Shown here: positions 1-6,907 of the stretch, in pieces
Position numbering within the stretch: position 1 is the stretch's first letter
Layout of the letters: every line of letters begins with the position of its first letter
Made by a program: the position numbers and the translations under genes
The notes under the pieces: generated by a model
The model's input: only the letters and a program-made list of their open reading frames with translations
What the model was told of the DNA's origin: nothing
The model's database searches: none
Source: an uncultured Verrucomicrobiota bacterium
GTDB lineage: Bacteria; Verrucomicrobiota; Verrucomicrobiae; Opitutales; Opitutaceae
DNA length: 9,558 nucleotides
Assembly (NCBI GenBank): GCA_946481225.1
Contig: CAMLNJ010000076.1
Span: 1-9,558 of the forward strand
Reading direction: 5' to 3'

Positions 1-651
1 CTCGCGCTGACGCTCGCCACAGTGTCGGACAACTACAGCCAGATGATCCTCGTGTTCGTGGTCTTCGCCCTGCTTCTTGCGGCCGGACTTTGGCTGGAGT
101 GGAAACTTCCGGGAAACTGGACCGGCCTCGCCTGCGTGCTCGCACTGACCGCCGCGCTGGTTCTCGGCCTGCAATACGTCGGACGCCGTCGCCGCGCGGG
201 CGTCGCGAGCCTCACGGTCGGTCTCGGTTTGCTCGCGCTGGGCTTCGCACCTCGCACGTCCCGCCCCGAAGCGCGTCCTCTCGACACTACACCGAGCGCG
301 GCGCTTCCCGTCGAAGCGGGAAGTGTCCAGCGCGCAACGACAGGCCGATGGCGGCTCCGCGCGCTCCGGCCCCGACGCGACGATGTAAGCGTAAGCCTGC
401 GCCAACTGGGTTTTCACTCCTACCTTTTCGACGGCCTCGTGCGACCGTCCTGCGTGCTGCATGCGGGCAACGACTCCGCTCCCGCCGCCACGACCGCCTC
501 GATGCTGGCCGAGGCGGGCGCCGCCTCGCTGCGCGTCGCCGACCTCCAAGCCTCGCTACCGAAGGAGGGGTTGCCGGGCGCGACGTGGCGGCTCGTTTAC
601 CCGGCGCCTGAAATCCCCGACGGCAACGCATCCCCTTCCCCCACCCCATGA
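1..651 (+). CDS. C-terminal part of an ABC-2-like membrane protein (5' end outside window)
   Basis: The frame is open from base 1 and runs to a TGA at 649-651, so the gene most likely enters from the left; the GTG at 22 is only the first internal start-type codon. The visible 216 residues hold three predicted membrane helices (about 15-32, 41-60, 66-83). The last two are separated by an Arg cluster, QYVGRRRR at 58-65. A soluble tail of about 130 residues with no motif I recognise follows. The QY-RRRR-helix arrangement resembles the QF-RRR-helix segment of the next gene, suggesting tandem paralogues. The stop overlaps the next start as ATGA, so the two are probably translationally coupled. The permease role is inferred from the neighbour and topology; the ATPase would have to lie upstream, outside the window. 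Confidence 0.6.
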   Translation, partial: LALTLATVSDNYSQMILVFVVFALLLAAGLWLEWKLPGNWTGLACVLALTAALVLGLQYVGRRRRAGVASLTVGLGLLALGFAPRTSRPEARPLDTTPSAALPVEAGSVQRATTGRWRLRALRPRRDDVSVSLRQLGFHSYLFDGLVRPSCVLHAGNDSAPAATTASMLAEAGAASLRVADLQASLPKEGLPGATWRLVYPAPEIPDGNASPSPTP

Positions 652-2393
652 AGCTTCTCCTTCACATCGTGCGCAAAGACGCCGCGCGCATCCGCTGGCT
701 GTGGCTGGCGTGGATAGTCGTGCTCGTCGCCAAGGTCGGCGTGGGCCTCGCCTTCGAATTCGTCGGCATGACCTTCCGGTCAAAGCTCGATCTCGGATCC
801 TGTGTATTGATCCAAGGCGGCCTCGTGACGGCCGACGTGATAATGACCTACCTGCTCGCCGCGTGGCTGGTGATGGAGGACGCGCCGATGCGCCCCGACC
901 ACTACGCACGCACCCGCCCCCTCTCGCGAGGCGACTTGCTTGCGGCAAAATCGCTCGGTGCGCTGCTCCTGCTTGGCCTCGCGCCCGTGCTCGTGTGGCT
1001 GCCTTGGTGGATCTACTCCGGCTTTGGCTGGGCCGCCTGCCTGCGCGAAGCGGTGGTCACGGTCGCCGTCCAAGGCGTGATCGTCCTGCCCGCCTTCCTC
1101 ATCGCGTCGATCGTCGACTCCTTCCGCCGGGTGTTGCTTTGGACCCCCGTGTGGATCGGCGCGCTCATGATCACGATCCCCGTTCCGCTCCTATGGATAG
1201 TCGCCATGCGGGAAGGGGCGGGCGGCCCGAGGGACGACTTGGATTTGCTCGGCCTATGGCAGAGCCGGTTTCTCCTCGCGGGAGCGATTCTCGTGGCGGG
1301 CGCCGCCACCCTCGTCGTCTGGCAATTCCTGCGTCGGCGCCCGCGCGAAGCAATCGTAGGCGCGGCGGCATGCCTGGGCGCCACGATGGCGGCCACCTTG
1401 ACCGCACCGTGGAATTTTTGGCCAAACGCAGGCGAATGGGCGCAAATCCGCCCGAAAGATGCCGAGGGAATCGAGGTGCGGCTGGAGAGCGCGACCCTCG
1501 TGCCATATCCGAGAAAGGATGATGGATGGAGACTCTCGCTGCACTGGACGGCCAACACCGGTTCGGACACGGAGATAATCCCGTGCAGGACGCTCGACCG
1601 TATTCGCTGGGATGAAATCCAGGGAACGGACTTCAGAACCTACAACCACTATCCCGATAACGAGCTCGAGCGGGCGCAGCTTCTCGAACGTGTCGATTTC
1701 GGAACGCTGCCCGCAGGCCCCACGGACGAAAAAGCCGAAGCGTGCAGACAGACACGGCTTCGAGACCAACCGTGGTATGAGGGCGGTTTCACTTGGGACC
1801 TGCACGGGTTCAGCCGGCTCATGGAAATCCACCGTCACCCGGCCCCCTTCACCGATCTCCGTCTCCACAGCCGGATGCTGCTCTCCCAAGTGAAATACAA
1901 GGTGCAACGCCTCGTGCCCTTGACCGAAACCCGCTTCCGCGCCGACGGAGATCGGTTGGTCCGAGTAAGAGAGGTTACGCTCGACGCGAACAGTCCCTGG
2001 ATATCGGCGCTGGACCGGCGCCCGGCGCTCCTGATCACACGACCTTGGTTCGCTCTTTTCGCTCCGGCGGCGGCCAAGCGAGCGGAAGAAGACAAATCGA
2101 GCGACGGTCTGGCCCTGATCGACACTTGGGACCGGACCGTGGTGGAGCGTTCCTGGTTCGGCCAACATGGCATAGTCATCGGAGGCGTGGCCCTGCGCCC
2201 CTTCGTAAGCGGAATCGGACGAGTAGTCGCGATTCGCAACGGGAAATCCGAGTTGGCTCCATTCTCGGAAGAGACGCTACGCGGCCTGCGCCTCGTCGCG
2301 GTCGAGCGGCGCGAGACGGCGCGGTTCTATCGCGAGGTCACGGTCGATCCGCTGCCGATCACGGCGGCGGACGAATCACCCCGGCAGCAATAA
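648..2393 (+). CDS. ABC-2-like transporter permease with large C-terminal domain
   Basis: The 581-residue protein has an N-terminal membrane half of about seven predicted helices (roughly 17-37, 53-75, 103-123, 136-157, 162-185, 207-226, 236-254) and a soluble C-terminal half (about 258-581). The segment RTRPLSRGDLLAAKSLGALL (89-108) is typical of ABC-2 permeases, where a 'TRPxSRxxLLxAK' stretch precedes a helix. The soluble half has no motif I can name; by topology it is probably on the outer face. The ATG at 648 overlaps the TGA of the preceding gene (ATGA), which fixes the start and suggests coupling. Such permeases usually work with an ATP-binding subunit in export or membrane remodelling; none is seen here. 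Substrate is unknown. The call is family-level and based on pattern, not on a database search. Confidence 0.62.
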   Translation: MKLLLHIVRKDAARIRWLWLAWIVVLVAKVGVGLAFEFVGMTFRSKLDLGSCVLIQGGLVTADVIMTYLLAAWLVMEDAPMRPDHYARTRPLSRGDLLAAKSLGALLLLGLAPVLVWLPWWIYSGFGWAACLREAVVTVAVQGVIVLPAFLIASIVDSFRRVLLWTPVWIGALMITIPVPLLWIVAMREGAGGPRDDLDLLGLWQSRFLLAGAILVAGAATLVVWQFLRRRPREAIVGAAACLGATMAATLTAPWNFWPNAGEWAQIRPKDAEGIEVRLESATLVPYPRKDDGWRLSLHWTANTGSDTEIIPCRTLDRIRWDEIQGTDFRTYNHYPDNELERAQLLERVDFGTLPAGPTDEKAEACRQTRLRDQPWYEGGFTWDLHGFSRLMEIHRHPAPFTDLRLHSRMLLSQVKYKVQRLVPLTETRFRADGDRLVRVREVTLDANSPWISALDRRPALLITRPWFALFAPAAAKRAEEDKSSDGLALIDTWDRTVVERSWFGQHGIVIGGVALRPFVSGIGRVVAIRNGKSELAPFSEETLRGLRLVAVERRETARFYREVTVDPLPITAADESPRQQ

Positions 2394-2532
2394 CCCGCCC
2401 GACGCGTTTGGACTTCAGGTGGACGAGCCGGGCCCCGCGGCCCGTGGATCGACCGCCGCGCCCCACCCTCGCTCGAGGGCTCGCCCACGCCCCTCGCTTG
2501 CCTCGTCCCTGGCCACGCCACACCCTCCCGAC

Positions 2533-3962
2533 GTGCCCGAACCTCGGCCTCGCCCTTCCCGCCTCCGCCGCGTCTGGCGCTACACCTGGCGCATCACCGC
2601 GGCCCTCTTCGTCGCCCTCGTCATCGCGCTCATCGCCTGCTCCTTCGACGACGAGCTCCTCGACACCAGCGCCCTCCGCCACGAACCGCGCCAAATTCCC
2701 GACTCGGAAAACGCCTACCTCGTCCTCGCCAAAGCCGCTGAACGGTTGGGTGAAATCGAGCCATTCGAATGGTCCCGCTGGTCCGAGCTGATCGCCGGCT
2801 TGGACTGGGACGAGATCGAGGTCTCCGAGTGCCTGCACGACCGCGACTACGCCATCGACGCCGTGCGCCAACTACGCGCTTTCCACTCCGCCCAAGCGCC
2901 GATCCCGCACGACGCCGAGTCCGCCTACATGCCGCTCCCCCGGATAGATCTTCCGATGCGGCTTACCCTCTTGAACGCGCGTCGCCTGCAACGAGCCAAA
3001 GACCATGCCGCGGCGTCAAACTCGTGCGGGACTGCATCCACGCGTTCCGCGTAATGGAAGCAGGCAGAGGCGGCTCGCTTTTCTACCACTACGTTCTCGG
3101 CATGCATTCCACGGCGCACGACACGGTCGCCGCGCTCGCCTCGGATCCAGGCACTTCGGCCGCCGACTGCCGCGCCCTTCTTCACGACATAGCCCGTATT
3201 CGGCCACCTATAGAAAGCTTTCACCAGCTGCTCGCCGCCGAGTATCGCGCCGAAGAACTGGTCGTCGAAGCCCTCGGCGATCCGGCCAAAATGCCCGCAA
3301 GCTGGCATCCTGAAGACAAACGCTACTTGGCCTACCGCGTGCCGTTTCTCTTCAAACCGAATCAAACGCTCAACTATTCGATTCCCTACCTCCTCACCAT
3401 GCGTGGCGCGGTCGACCTTTCTTTACCGGAGCGAAAGAAAACGATTCCACACAACGCCGACCTTCTCGGATTCCTCTGCGGCCAATACGACGACTGGATA
3501 AACCGCCTGGGAAAACAACACGCCCACGACAACGGCGTCTCCTCGGCCTCGAGTCTCCTCCACAAGCGCCTCGCCCAGCAAACCCGCATCTCCCTCGCCG
3601 AAACCCTCATCGCCCTCCGCCTCCACCACGACGCCCACGACCGCGACCTCCCTGCCACACTCGACGAACTCGTCCCCGCCTACCTACCCGCCGTCCCGCG
3701 CGACTACTTCGACGGCGGCCGGATCAAATACTCGCGCGACCTCCGCGCCATCTGGTCCGCCGGCCCCGAAAACTTCAGCCTCACCGACGCCGATCAAGCC
3801 GTCCACGAGCGCGAGCTGATCATCCCGCTCTGCTTCGACGGATCCTATTTCCCCTGGCCTCGACGCGATCCCAAAGCGCCGCCTCGCCACCCCTACGAAA
3901 ACGAAAGCGGCGAGCCCGCCGAAGGCTCGCCGCCGGAAAAAGCGCACCAAGCCGAAAGCTGA
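2533..3962 (+). pseudogene. Membrane-anchored hypothetical protein, interrupted by a frameshift near 3015
   Basis: The first part reads in the frame of the GTG at 2533 and ends at TAA 3052-3054. The second part reads one base earlier and ends at TGA 3960-3962. Adding one base near 3010-3016 (for example a third G in GCGGCG before TCAAAC) restores a continuous protein of about 476 residues, with ...RAKDHAAA running into VKLVRDCIHAFRVMEAG. The N-terminus has a basic stretch and one membrane helix (about residues 19-37), then helical, mostly soluble sequence. The C-terminal part contains LPATLDELVPAYLPAVPRDY followed by FDG and a Tyr-rich turn. That pattern is common in uncharacterised Verrucomicrobia/Planctomycetes proteins. 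The function is unknown. An upstream in-frame GTG at 2419 would add a Pro/Arg-rich stretch that looks non-coding, so I prefer 2533; no clear ribosome site supports either. The shift could be real decay or a sequencing error. The gene follows the permease gene after 139 bp that hold nothing I can identify. Confidence 0.6.
3896..3933 (-). terminator. Candidate intrinsic terminator for the SDR transcript, inside the opposing gene
   Basis: Bases 3907-3916 (GCGGCGAGCC) and 3924-3933 (GGCTCGCCGC) form a perfect 10-bp stem with a 7-nt loop. Read on the minus strand, the stem is followed at once by TTTCGTTTTCG (3906 down to 3896), as in a Rho-independent terminator, and the loop contains TTCGG. On the plus strand the stem is followed by A-rich sequence, so it would not work for the plus gene. 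It lies about 240 nt downstream of the SDR stop and inside the last codons of the plus-strand hypothetical gene. Coding GC bias alone can make stems, so the call is tentative. Confidence 0.42.
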
Positions 3963-3963
3963 A

Positions 3964-4128
3964 CCTAGATCCGGCGATAGCCCCGGCGAAAGATCGGGCA
4001 AGATGCTGAGACAGATGGTGATCGCGGCGGCCCGAAGGCGCACCTGGAAGGTGCGTCGAGCGGCCGACGCGATCAGCAGATGTTCAGCAGGTTGCTCGAG
4101 ATGAGTCGCGGCTATCGCCGGTTCTAGG
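3964..4128 (+). repeat. 165-nt near-complete imperfect palindrome (ERIC/MITE-like repeat or structured RNA)
   Basis: The ends are inverted repeats: CCTAGATCCGGCGATAGCC (3964-3982) against the complement of 4110-4128, 18 of 19 matching. Pairing continues inward: 3984-3987/4105-4108, 3994-4001/4092-4099, 4004-4009/4084-4089, 4011-4013/4081-4083, 4016-4017/4077-4078, 4019-4026/4068-4075, 4028-4032/4062-4066 and 4037-4044/4050-4057, with apical loop TGGAA (4045-4049). That is about 62 pairs in 165 nt, broken by small internal loops. It starts two bases after the stop of the plus-strand gene and ends 43 bases before the stop of the minus-strand SDR gene, so it sits between convergent genes. No coding sequence is evident. 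ERIC elements, which are intergenic imperfect palindromes of about 127 bp, are the closest known architecture, but this sequence is not one I recognise. I saw no second copy in the window. The plus strand is given because three G-T appositions favour it as the RNA strand. Confidence 0.75.
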
Positions 4129-4171
4129 CTGAGTGAACCGCGTCGCGGCATCCCTCGCCCCGGCATCGGCC

Positions 4172-4969
4172 TCACAGCCGCTGCAGGTGGAAACCGCCGT
4201 CCACATCGAAGCACGCGCCGGTCGAGAACGGAAAACGGTCCTCGGCGATCGCCCGCACCGCGCGGCCGATGTCCTCCGGCTTCCCCCAACGGCGGATCGG
4301 CGTGATGCCGCGCTCGTCGTGGATGATCAACTTGTCGTATTTCTCCTTCACGCCGCCGGTCATGTCGGTCGCGATCACGCCCGGGCGGATCTCGTAGACG
4401 TTGATGCCGTCGTTCGCCAACCGGTCCGCGAACAGCTTCGTCATCATCGCGAGCCCCGCCTTCACCATGCAGTAGTCGCCGCGATTGATCGACGCCGTGT
4501 AGACCGAGATCGAGGTGATGTTCACGATCCGTCCGCGAAACCCCTCCGCGTCCGGCGCCTGCGCGAGCATCTGCTTCGCCACGAGCTGCGACAGGAAGAA
4601 CGGTCCCTTCAGGTTGATCGCGAAGAGGCGATCGAAACTCTCCTCGCCCGCGTCGAGCAGGTCCGCGCGCACCTTGGGCGCCACGCCGGCGTTGTTCACC
4701 AGCACGTCGATGCGGCCGAACTTCGCGACGGTCTCGGCCACCATGCGCTCGCGGTCCGCGGCCACCGCCACGTCCCCCTGCACGATAAAGCCGTCGCCGC
4801 CCGCGGCCTTCACGAGCTCGAGCGCCTCGGCCGCCGCCTCGGCGTTGCCCGCATAGTTGATCGCCACGCGACCGCCCGCTTTCGCGAGCTCGACCGCGAT
4901 GCCGCGACCGATGCCGCGCGAGGCGCCGGTGACCAATGCCGCAAAACCCTTCGAGGACGTGTTAGCCAT
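4172..4969 (-). CDS. SDR-family oxidoreductase (3-oxoacyl-ACP reductase-like)
   Basis: A classical short-chain dehydrogenase/reductase of 265 residues. It has the Rossmann cofactor motif TGASRGIG (14-21), NNAG (92-95), Asn119, and the catalytic Ser153, Tyr166 and Lys170 (YCMVK). RPG follows at 195-197 and VDGG near the end. No acidic residue is obvious at the end of the second strand (INYAGN), which suggests NADP(H), by inference. The whole-length pattern ([38 protein letters not shown]) fits the 3-ketoacyl-ACP-reductase-annotated SDR subgroup rather than housekeeping FabG. The true substrate may be a sugar or polyol instead. I chose ATG 4969; a TTG five codons upstream (4984) is less likely. 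The only ribosome-site candidate is GGGTGGCGG. It lies 109 bp downstream of nth on the same strand, so co-transcription is possible but not shown. Confidence 0.9.
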   Translation of the reverse strand: MANTSSKGFAALVTGASRGIGRGIAVELAKAGGRVAINYAGNAEAAAEALELVKAAGGDGFIVQGDVAVAADRERMVAETVAKFGRIDVLVNNAGVAPKVRADLLDAGEESFDRLFAINLKGPFFLSQLVAKQMLAQAPDAEGFRGRIVNITSISVYTASINRGDYCMVKAGLAMMTKLFADRLANDGINVYEIRPGVIATDMTGGVKEKYDKLIIHDERGITPIRRWGKPEDIGRAVRAIAEDRFPFSTGACFDVDGGFHLQRL

Positions 4970-5078
4970 AGTGCCGCCACCCAAATCCGCCCGCCTCCGC
5001 CCGCCAAACCCAAAGCCTGGCGCGCTTCCCCCGAAAGCGGTTCCGTGCTACGCGCCGCGACCGCAGGCCGATCCGGAA

Positions 5079-5738
5079 TCAGGCGCGCTTCACCCTCACC
5101 GCCCGTTTCCGCTCGGGAACCACCTCGCGGCAAAGCAGGCACGTCATCCCGTCGCAGCCTCGCGCCGAACAGTGCTCGCGCCCGTAGAAGATGATCCGCA
5201 GGTGCACCGCGTTCCAATGCGCCTCGGGAAACAGCCGCTTCAGGTCGCGCTCAGTCTCCTCCACGCTCGCGCCGAGGCGGGTCAACTTCCAGCGCTGCGC
5301 CAGACGGTGGATGTGGGTGTCGACGGGAAACGCCGGCACGCCGAAGGCCTGCGCCATCACCACCGAGGCGGTCTTGTGCCCCACGCCCGGCAACTCTTCG
5401 AGCGCCTCGAAACTCCGCGGCACCTCGCCGCCATGCTTCTCGATCAATATCTCGGAGAGCCGGCGGATCGCCTGCGCCTTGCGGGGCGCGAGCCCGCAGG
5501 GCCGCACGTGCGCGTCGATCTCCTCGACCGAGAGCTTCACCATCTTCCGCGGCGTGTCCGCCTTCGCGAAAAGCCCCGGCGTCTGCAGATTCACCCGCTT
5601 GTCCGTGCATTGCGCGGAGAGCAACACCGCCACGAGCAACGTGTAAGGCGACGTATGGTCGAGCGGCACCGGCGTCTCCGGATACAACTCCGCGAGCCGA
5701 AGATCGAGATGGGCGGCGCGCGCCGCGGCGGTGTTCAT
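5079..5738 (-). CDS. nth: Endonuclease III (DNA glycosylase/AP lyase)
   Basis: Base-excision repair enzyme of the HhH-GPD superfamily that removes oxidised pyrimidines and cuts the abasic site. The helix-hairpin-helix is LPGVGHKT (116-123), with catalytic Lys122 matching E. coli Lys120. VDTHIHRL supplies catalytic Asp140. The N-terminal region (SPYTLLVAVLLSAQCTDKRV) and the overall length of 219 residues fit the family. The C-terminal cluster region has four cysteines at 190, 195, 200 and 203. The usual E. coli spacing is C-x6-C-x2-C-x5-C, whereas here it is C-x4-C-x4-C-x2-C, so iron-sulfur ligation may differ. I chose ATG 5738 because the family N-terminus begins there. An upstream ATG at 5828 would add 30 Arg/Gly-rich residues; it does have a good AGGTGA ribosome site 9 nt before it (5838-5843). 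The neighbours give no functional link. Confidence 0.93.
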   Translation of the reverse strand: MNTAAARAAHLDLRLAELYPETPVPLDHTSPYTLLVAVLLSAQCTDKRVNLQTPGLFAKADTPRKMVKLSVEEIDAHVRPCGLAPRKAQAIRRLSEILIEKHGGEVPRSFEALEELPGVGHKTASVVMAQAFGVPAFPVDTHIHRLAQRWKLTRLGASVEETERDLKRLFPEAHWNAVHLRIIFYGREHCSARGCDGMTCLLCREVVPERKRAVRVKRA

Positions 5739-5828
5739 GCCGCGGGAGCAAACGCGCGCGCGCTCCGCCGGCAACCCCGGCAACCACGCCCTGTCATATG
5801 CGCGCCCCCGGCCAGGCGACCCTACCAT

Positions 5829-5934
5829 GAGTTATATTCACCTAACATGCGGCTGCTTATGCATTCAAAACCTTGACATAGGGTATTTCCCCCTGCGGCC
5901 CTAGTAACGCCAACTACCTACGCGTATTAACTAC
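5829..5934. promoter_or_regulatory. Divergent control region between nth and the PEP-CTERM gene
   Basis: This short stretch is visibly richer in A/T than the flanking genes. On the plus strand TTGACA (5873-5878) is a perfect -35 box, but no -10 match is present at 16-18 bp spacing. Directly after it come TAGGG (5879-5883) and CCCTA (5899-5903) as an inverted pair, with GGGTATTTCCC (5881-5891) inside, an operator-like arrangement. On the minus strand TATAAC (5836-5831) resembles a -10 box. If it is used, transcription would begin near 5826 and the 5738 start of nth would be favoured. No ribosome site precedes the ATG at 5935. These are sequence resemblances only. Confidence 0.4.
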
Positions 5935-6756
5935 ATGAAAACACTCCTGCTTCCCTGCCTCCTCGTTTCCGCGCTTACGGCTTCCGCCCAGTTCACGCCG
6001 ATCGCCGACGACTTCTCCACGGCCGGCACCCTCGTCGGCTCCACCCCCGACTCCGGCGTCGGCGCCTGGACGCAGATTTCCAGCAGCAGCCCCGCCCTCG
6101 CCGTTTCCACCGGCACGCTTGGCCTCGCCGCCTCCTCCGGCGAATCCGCCCAGCTCAACTTCGCCACGTCCAACCTGTCCTCCGGCACGATCTACATGGG
6201 GTGGGACTTTACGGTATCCGCCAGCGGCTCGATCTCCACCAGCGACTCCATCCAAGCGGTGGCCGGCTTTCGCTCCGGCACCGCCTCCAGCGGCGCCTTC
6301 GAGCTCTCATTCGGCATCTTCCGCCCCTCGGCCGCCGCCCAAAGCTTCAGCGGCGCCACCTCGACCACCACCTCCCAGGTCGTCGTCGGCGTCTTCTCCG
6401 GCACGAGCCTCAACGCCTCCACCAACAATCTCATGGAGTGGTCCAGCGCACTGAACCGGGGCGCGCAGTATCGCGCCGTGCTGGGCCTGGACTTGGTCAA
6501 CGACGAAGCGCGGCTTTGGATCGCGCCGGCCTCGGAAGCCTCGACCTCGATCGCGCTCGGCTCCACCGCCGCCATCCGCGGCGTCTTCTTCCGCCAAGGC
6601 GCCGCCAGCCACGGCGTCGTGTCGATCGACAACCTCGTGGTCTCGCAAGACTTCGCCTCCGCCGCCGCGATTCCGGAACCGTCCTCCTTCGCCCCGATCC
6701 TCGCGCTCTGCGCCTTCGGCGCGGCATCCCTCCGCCGCCGCAGGTCGAATCGCTGA
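5935..6756 (+). CDS. PEP-CTERM sorting-domain exported protein
   Basis: The 273-residue protein has a Sec signal peptide (MKTLLLPCLLVSALTASAQ, probable cleavage after Ala18). A Ser/Thr/Gly/Ala-rich, probably beta-strand ectodomain follows. The C-terminus is a PEP-CTERM signal: IPEPSSF at 246-252, a hydrophobic helix to about 266, then the RRRR cluster at 267-270. In the exosortase (EpsH) system such proteins are exported, cleaved near the PEP motif and released or linked to the surface, often in exopolysaccharide-forming bacteria. No exosortase gene is in the window, which is normal because one enzyme serves many scattered substrates. The ectodomain, from ADDFSTAGTLVGS onward, resembles generic Verrucomicrobia PEP-CTERM proteins and gives no specific function. 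The start at 5935 is fixed by the signal peptide. It is read divergently from nth and 151 bp ahead of gcvP. Confidence 0.9.
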   Translation: MKTLLLPCLLVSALTASAQFTPIADDFSTAGTLVGSTPDSGVGAWTQISSSSPALAVSTGTLGLAASSGESAQLNFATSNLSSGTIYMGWDFTVSASGSISTSDSIQAVAGFRSGTASSGAFELSFGIFRPSAAAQSFSGATSTTTSQVVVGVFSGTSLNASTNNLMEWSSALNRGAQYRAVLGLDLVNDEARLWIAPASEASTSIALGSTAAIRGVFFRQGAASHGVVSIDNLVVSQDFASAAAIPEPSSFAPILALCAFGAASLRRRRSNR

Positions 6757-6773
6757 AAGTCATATGCGGCAAC

Positions 6774-6797
6774 CGCGCCCGGCCCGTGTCGGGCGCG
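6774..6797 (+). terminator. GC-rich hairpin after the PEP-CTERM gene
   Basis: CGCGCCCG (6774-6781) and CGGGCGCG (6790-6797) form a perfect 8-bp stem with an 8-nt loop, 17 nt after the stop codon at 6754-6756. The position suits a terminator separating this gene from gcvP. There is no T-run after the stem, so it is at best an atypical terminator. Confidence 0.35.
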
Positions 6798-6907
6798 TGT
6801 AGACGCACCACCCGTCGGCGCGACCCGGCGCGCGGTCTTACACCAAAACCGCCCCTCCCGCCTTTGCGTTTGCCGCGCGGCCTCCCCCTCTCACCCTGCG
6901 GGCAATC

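Noticed and set aside
461..1522. A 353-codon plus-strand frame overlapping the two permease genes
   Set aside because: It is Arg/Ala/Pro-rich and overlaps a frame with clear membrane helices and an ATGA junction.
2429..2444. Hairpin CGGGCC-CCGC-GGCCCG after the permease gene as a terminator
   Set aside because: The stem is only 6 bp, there is no T-run, and such stems are expected by chance at this GC content.
3980..4110. A true kink-turn at the tandem G-A appositions in the palindrome
   Set aside because: The geometry does not fit: the strand that should be unbulged carries about four extra bases opposite the three-base bulge.
3964..4128. The palindrome as an integron attC site
   Set aside because: The ends (CCTAG...CTAGG) do not fit the RYYYAAC/GTTRRRY core sites, and no integrase or cassette pattern is present.
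3684..4289. A minus-strand 201-codon open frame crossing the palindrome
   Set aside because: It overlaps the SDR stop region and the opposing coding sequence, shows no motif, and its composition matches an antisense shadow.
4133..5194. A long plus-strand open frame over the SDR gene and into nth
   Set aside because: The translation is Arg/Ala/His-rich without motifs, and it lies antisense to a gene with complete SDR motifs.
6757..6907. A glycine riboswitch upstream of gcvP
   Set aside because: I looked for the conserved aptamer cores in this 151-bp leader and did not find them; only small GC hairpins are present.
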